From an uncultured Lachnospiraceae bacterium (lineage in GTDB: Bacteria > Bacillota > Clostridia > Lachnospirales > Lachnospiraceae): a stretch of 64,000 bases of DNA. Within the stretch, counting starts at the first letter, position 1. The number at the start of each line of letters is the position of its first letter. The notes beneath the pieces are model-generated. The model made no database searches and had not been told where the DNA came from. It saw nothing but the letters and a program-made list of their open reading frames with translations. The position numbers and the translations under genes were made by a program. The stretch is taken from assembly GCA_947626365.1 (NCBI GenBank), contig CANQRW010000009.1:1-64000 (forward strand), read 5' to 3'. Positions 61,633-64,000 of this stretch are shown here, piece by piece.

Positions 61633-62115
61633 GTGACAGAAATCAAATATGTAATTGGAGATATCGTCAGCGCCGATACGGATATCGTGGTAAACGCGGC
61701 CAATGGGATCGGTTGGTTCGGAGGGCTGCTGACGAGCACATGGAAGTTCCATGGGATTACGGAAAGCATCAACTACGCGACCAAAGGGAAGGTAGCCAGG
61801 GAAGTCAGAAGGATGAGAAAAATACATATGCCGGGTAATGTGTTTTTTACAGAAGGATACGGCATTGGAAGAATAGGGATCATCCATGCGGTTACAATGC
61901 TGATTCCGGGATGGTGGACCAGCGAGAAAACGGTGAAAAGGCTGCTTCCGCTTATCATGGAGATGGCGGAGCAGAAGGGGGCGGAAACGCTGGCGCTGCC
62001 TTTTTTGGGCTGTGGGACAGGGAGACTGAAGAAAAACAGGGTTGAAAATATATATGAAGAATTTTTTGCTTCTTATGATGGAAACGTCAAAGTCTTCGTC
62101 TATGATTTGCATTAA
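61633..62115 (+). CDS. Macro-domain protein
   Basis: The 160-aa macro (ADP-ribose-binding) domain is a complete protein: YVIGDIVSADTDIVVNAANG (loop 1 with Asn-Ala-Ala-Asn), FFTEGYGIGRIGIIHAVTM, and LALPFLGCGTGRLKKNRVEN (phosphate loop). The usual catalytic-loop GGGV reads GIGWFGGLLTSTW here, so hydrolase activity is uncertain. The start is GTG 61633 after GGAGGGAGG. Such proteins bind or remove ADP-ribose, often next to ADP-ribosyltransferases or toxin modules; none is seen here. The promoter architecture is shared with the Tad operon. Confidence 0.85.
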   Translation: MTEIKYVIGDIVSADTDIVVNAANGIGWFGGLLTSTWKFHGITESINYATKGKVAREVRRMRKIHMPGNVFFTEGYGIGRIGIIHAVTMLIPGWWTSEKTVKRLLPLIMEMAEQKGAETLALPFLGCGTGRLKKNRVENIYEEFFASYDGNVKVFVYDLH

Positions 62116-62119
62116 AAAC

Positions 62120-62168
62120 AATTCTAAAAGAATTAAATATTGTCTAAAAGAATTATTTGATGTATAAT
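62120..62168 (+). promoter_or_regulatory. Tad operon promoter with the same operators
   Basis: AATTCT-AAA-AGAATT (62120-62134) is followed by TTGTCT (62140-62145), a 17-bp spacer holding AAGAATTAT, and TATAAT (62163-62168). The palindrome centre is 13 bp before the -35, exactly as at the macro-domain gene. Confidence 0.8.
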
Positions 62169-62200
62169 TAGGAAAAATATGGAGAAGTGAAGGGGTCTGT

Positions 62201-63292
62201 ATGATTAAGAAAAAAATGATTCTTGCCGATGGAGACGAATTGTATCTGCGGAATCTGTCCAATTATCTGATGGAGAAGGCGCCGCAATTGGAACTGATCA
62301 CGTTTACGCAGGCGGATAAGATCCTTCCGTTCCTGGAATCGGGAAATCCCGCTGATATGCTGGTGATCGATGAAGCCCTGCTGACGCCGCGGATCCTGAA
62401 ACTGGAAATGCCGATTACCAGGATCGTGCTATCGACATCCATGGCGCAGGTGGAAGGGTTCTCCGTAGTTAAGAAATATCAGAAGTCAGAATCTCTGCTG
62501 AATGAGATATTGCTGAAATACGCGGAGGATACCGGCGGAATCGAGACGATTCAGGGAAAAAGCAACACGAAAATAGCGGCCTTCTACAGTCCGGCCGGAG
62601 GCAGTGGGAAGACGACTCTCGCGCTGGCCCTTGCCGCGGCCGCGTCCTACACAGGACAAAAGGTTCTGTATCTGAATCTGGAAGAGATCGATTCGCTGCA
62701 GGAAGTATTGCCGGCAACGCCGGGCAGCCTGTCGGAGATATTCCTGGCGCTAAAGACAAAAGGGATGAATGTGGGGATCAAGCTGTCCGGTGGAGTGGGA
62801 AGGGCAGTCCCCGGAGGATTCTATTACCTGTCTGGGGTTGAGAGCATTTCGGAGCATGATGAAGTAAGTGAAAAGGAGATGGAAAAGCTCATTGATTCCA
62901 TACGGCTGTTGTCAGGCTATGACATGGTGATCCTGGATCTGTCCAGCGCGTTTTCCGCAAAGAACCTGCGGCTGATGGAACTGTCGGATGTGGTCTTCTG
63001 TCCGGTCCTCCCTGAGGAAAATTCCATGGCAAAGATGAGGCGTCTGGCAAGGGAGGCGGATTTCCATGACCGTTATCAATCCCTGTTTGGGAAAACGCGG
63101 CTGCTGGTGAACCGTTCGAGAACCGGAGGGATGCCGCCGGAGATGCAGAATGACGAAGTATTCCGGCAGTTTGAGTGTGTTGCCGTGATAGCCGATATGC
63201 CGGTAATGGGAAAGTACGGAAAATATATCGGAAATGAAGCCATGCTGCGGCAGCTGATGAATCCGCTGCTTCAGGTGACGGCCGCTTTATAA
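62201..63292 (+). CDS. TadZ/CpaE-like MinD-family ATPase
   Basis: The 363-aa protein has an N-terminal receiver-like domain (1-110; ILADGDELYLRNLSNYLMEK, with Asp in MLVIDEALL but an incomplete phospho site) and a ParA/MinD ATPase domain with deviant Walker A SPAGGSGKTTLALALA (about 130-145) and Walker B DMVILDLSSAF. TadZ/CpaE proteins position the Tad pilus machine at the cell pole. It precedes the CpaF-type ATPase by 19 nt. The ribosome site is GGAGAAGTGAAGGGG. Confidence 0.87.
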   Translation: MIKKKMILADGDELYLRNLSNYLMEKAPQLELITFTQADKILPFLESGNPADMLVIDEALLTPRILKLEMPITRIVLSTSMAQVEGFSVVKKYQKSESLLNEILLKYAEDTGGIETIQGKSNTKIAAFYSPAGGSGKTTLALALAAAASYTGQKVLYLNLEEIDSLQEVLPATPGSLSEIFLALKTKGMNVGIKLSGGVGRAVPGGFYYLSGVESISEHDEVSEKEMEKLIDSIRLLSGYDMVILDLSSAFSAKNLRLMELSDVVFCPVLPEENSMAKMRRLAREADFHDRYQSLFGKTRLLVNRSRTGGMPPEMQNDEVFRQFECVAVIADMPVMGKYGKYIGNEAMLRQLMNPLLQVTAAL

Positions 63293-63311
63293 CGCAGGAG
63301 GAGATCGGCGC

Positions 63312-64000
63312 ATGATTGAAAATATGACCGAATACATCAAAAGGGTGCGGGAAATGGTGGCCGACCGCCTGGACCTGACCCGGAGCGTTGACGACGAAGA
63401 GATACGCCAGGTGATATCTGACGTTGTGATGGAGGAATCCCGCAAACAGTATCTTTCGCTGACGGAAAAGAAAGAGATCATGGAAGGGGTATTTAACTCC
63501 ATGAGAGGGCTTGACGTGCTTCAGCCCCTTGTGGACGACCCCAGTATCACAGAGATTATGATCAATGGGCCTCATCATGTCTTTGTGGAGCAGGATGGTC
63601 ATCTTTATCAGAAGGATGTCAGTTTTGGCACCAATGAGAAGCTGGAAAACGTTATTCTGAACATTGTCTCGAAGGTCAACCGTACGGTAAACGAGGCCAG
63701 CCCCATCGTGGATGCCAGGCTTCAGGACGGGTCCCGTGTCAATGTGGTGCTGCCGCCGATCGCCCTCGACGGGCCCACCATGACCATCCGAAAGTTCCCG
63801 GAAGATCCTATGACGGTGGAAAAGCTGATTGCCTATGGTTCCATCACTCCTGAGGTGGCGGAGCTTCTTCAGAGGATGGTGAAGGCCAAGTACAATATTT
63901 TCATCAGCGGCGGTACCGGCTCCGGAAAAACCACGTTTCTGAACGCGCTGTCCAATTTTATCCCTAAGGATGAGCGTGTGATCACCATAGAGGATTCGGC
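63312..64000 (+). CDS. cpaF: Tad pilus secretion ATPase CpaF/TadA, partial
   Basis: The first 229 codons of a CpaF-family type IV secretion-like ATPase run off the right edge. Visible parts are a helical N-domain, VDDPSITEIMINGPHHVFVE, RLQDGSRVNVVLPPIALDGP, MTIRKFPEDPMTVEKLI and Walker A ISGGTGSGKTTFLNAL, ending at ITIEDSA. It powers assembly of Tad (type IVc) pili with TadB/TadC, expected downstream. ATG 63312 follows CAGGAGGAG. Confidence 0.93.
   Translation, partial: MIENMTEYIKRVREMVADRLDLTRSVDDEEIRQVISDVVMEESRKQYLSLTEKKEIMEGVFNSMRGLDVLQPLVDDPSITEIMINGPHHVFVEQDGHLYQKDVSFGTNEKLENVILNIVSKVNRTVNEASPIVDARLQDGSRVNVVLPPIALDGPTMTIRKFPEDPMTVEKLIAYGSITPEVAELLQRMVKAKYNIFISGGTGSGKTTFLNALSNFIPKDERVITIEDS

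Noticed and set aside
1-64000. tRNA, rRNA, prophage structural genes and known riboswitches
   Set aside because: None was seen on reading both strands; only rnpB was recognised as a structured RNA gene. A covariance-model scan would be needed to exclude small ones.

Overview
The window looks like chromosome of an anaerobic gut-type clostridium, most likely Lachnospiraceae (Enterocloster/Hungatella/Clostridium-like). The evidence is a moderately high GC content, strong AGGAGG ribosome sites, YesM/YesN-type two-component systems, a class III (anaerobic) ribonucleotide reductase, the dgt-dnaG-rpoD-trmK block, CsoR/CopA copper control, choline-binding-like wall repeats and a Tad pilus locus. This assignment is inferred from gene content; no 16S gene or other phylogenetic marker was compared.

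Layout. 1-2,050 is a graveyard of mobile DNA: a frameshifted MazF-type toxin, a serine recombinase with internal deletions, and an IS200/IS605-type TnpA remnant. 2,069-10,144 holds a Fe(III)-type ABC importer (minus strand), divergent from a binding-protein/histidine-kinase/AraC-regulator set that resembles a three-component sensor. 10,149-14,661 has a large M16 metalloprotease lipoprotein, a small unknown protein and a CAP-domain protein. 14,694-18,317 is a copper locus (CsoR with its operator, an HMA membrane protein, CopA with an internal CopZ start). 18,696-24,075 carries zinc-ribbon proteins, a dUTPase, a TPR lipoprotein and HflX. 24,106-26,649 is nrdD behind paired NrdR-like boxes. 26,902-35,678 is a second sensor kinase/regulator pair, a TRAP transporter with two binding proteins and a hexuronate-type reductase. 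An S8 protease and a Gfo/Idh/MocA oxidoreductase follow. 38,989-46,360 is housekeeping: dgt, dnaG, rpoD, trmK, a Nif3-like protein and a TGS-uridine kinase. Then come rnpB, a wall-binding protein and pyrBI (minus). 49,851-54,843 is an envelope cluster: a wall-binding protein, a large membrane protein, CpsB-type phosphatase, Wzz and a CpsD kinase. 55,020-59,195 is a MacB-like ABC exporter with a CARDB-like membrane protein. The end holds a Cys-tRNA(Pro) deacylase, an Rpn-like nuclease, an XRE regulator, a macro-domain protein, and the start of a Tad pilus operon (TadZ/CpaE, CpaF) running off the end.

Three observations stand out. (1) A dispersed repeat made of a constant box TTACGTCAGTATG followed by a hairpin with constant loop YCAGTGA and a varying stem; the stems change in a compensatory way between copies, and the units lie in gaps downstream of genes. 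(2) The macro-domain gene and the Tad operon have nearly superimposable promoters, each with an AATTCTnnnAGAATT palindrome centred 13 bp before the -35 and an AGAATTA site in the spacer; a longer palindrome of the same type precedes the XRE regulator, suggesting a private regulon. (3) Two G7 tracts lie in the envelope cluster, one in a promoter spacer and one inside a short leader ORF whose stop overlaps the next gene's start, a possible phase-variable arrangement. Several GC-rich minisatellites also lie just behind stop codons.
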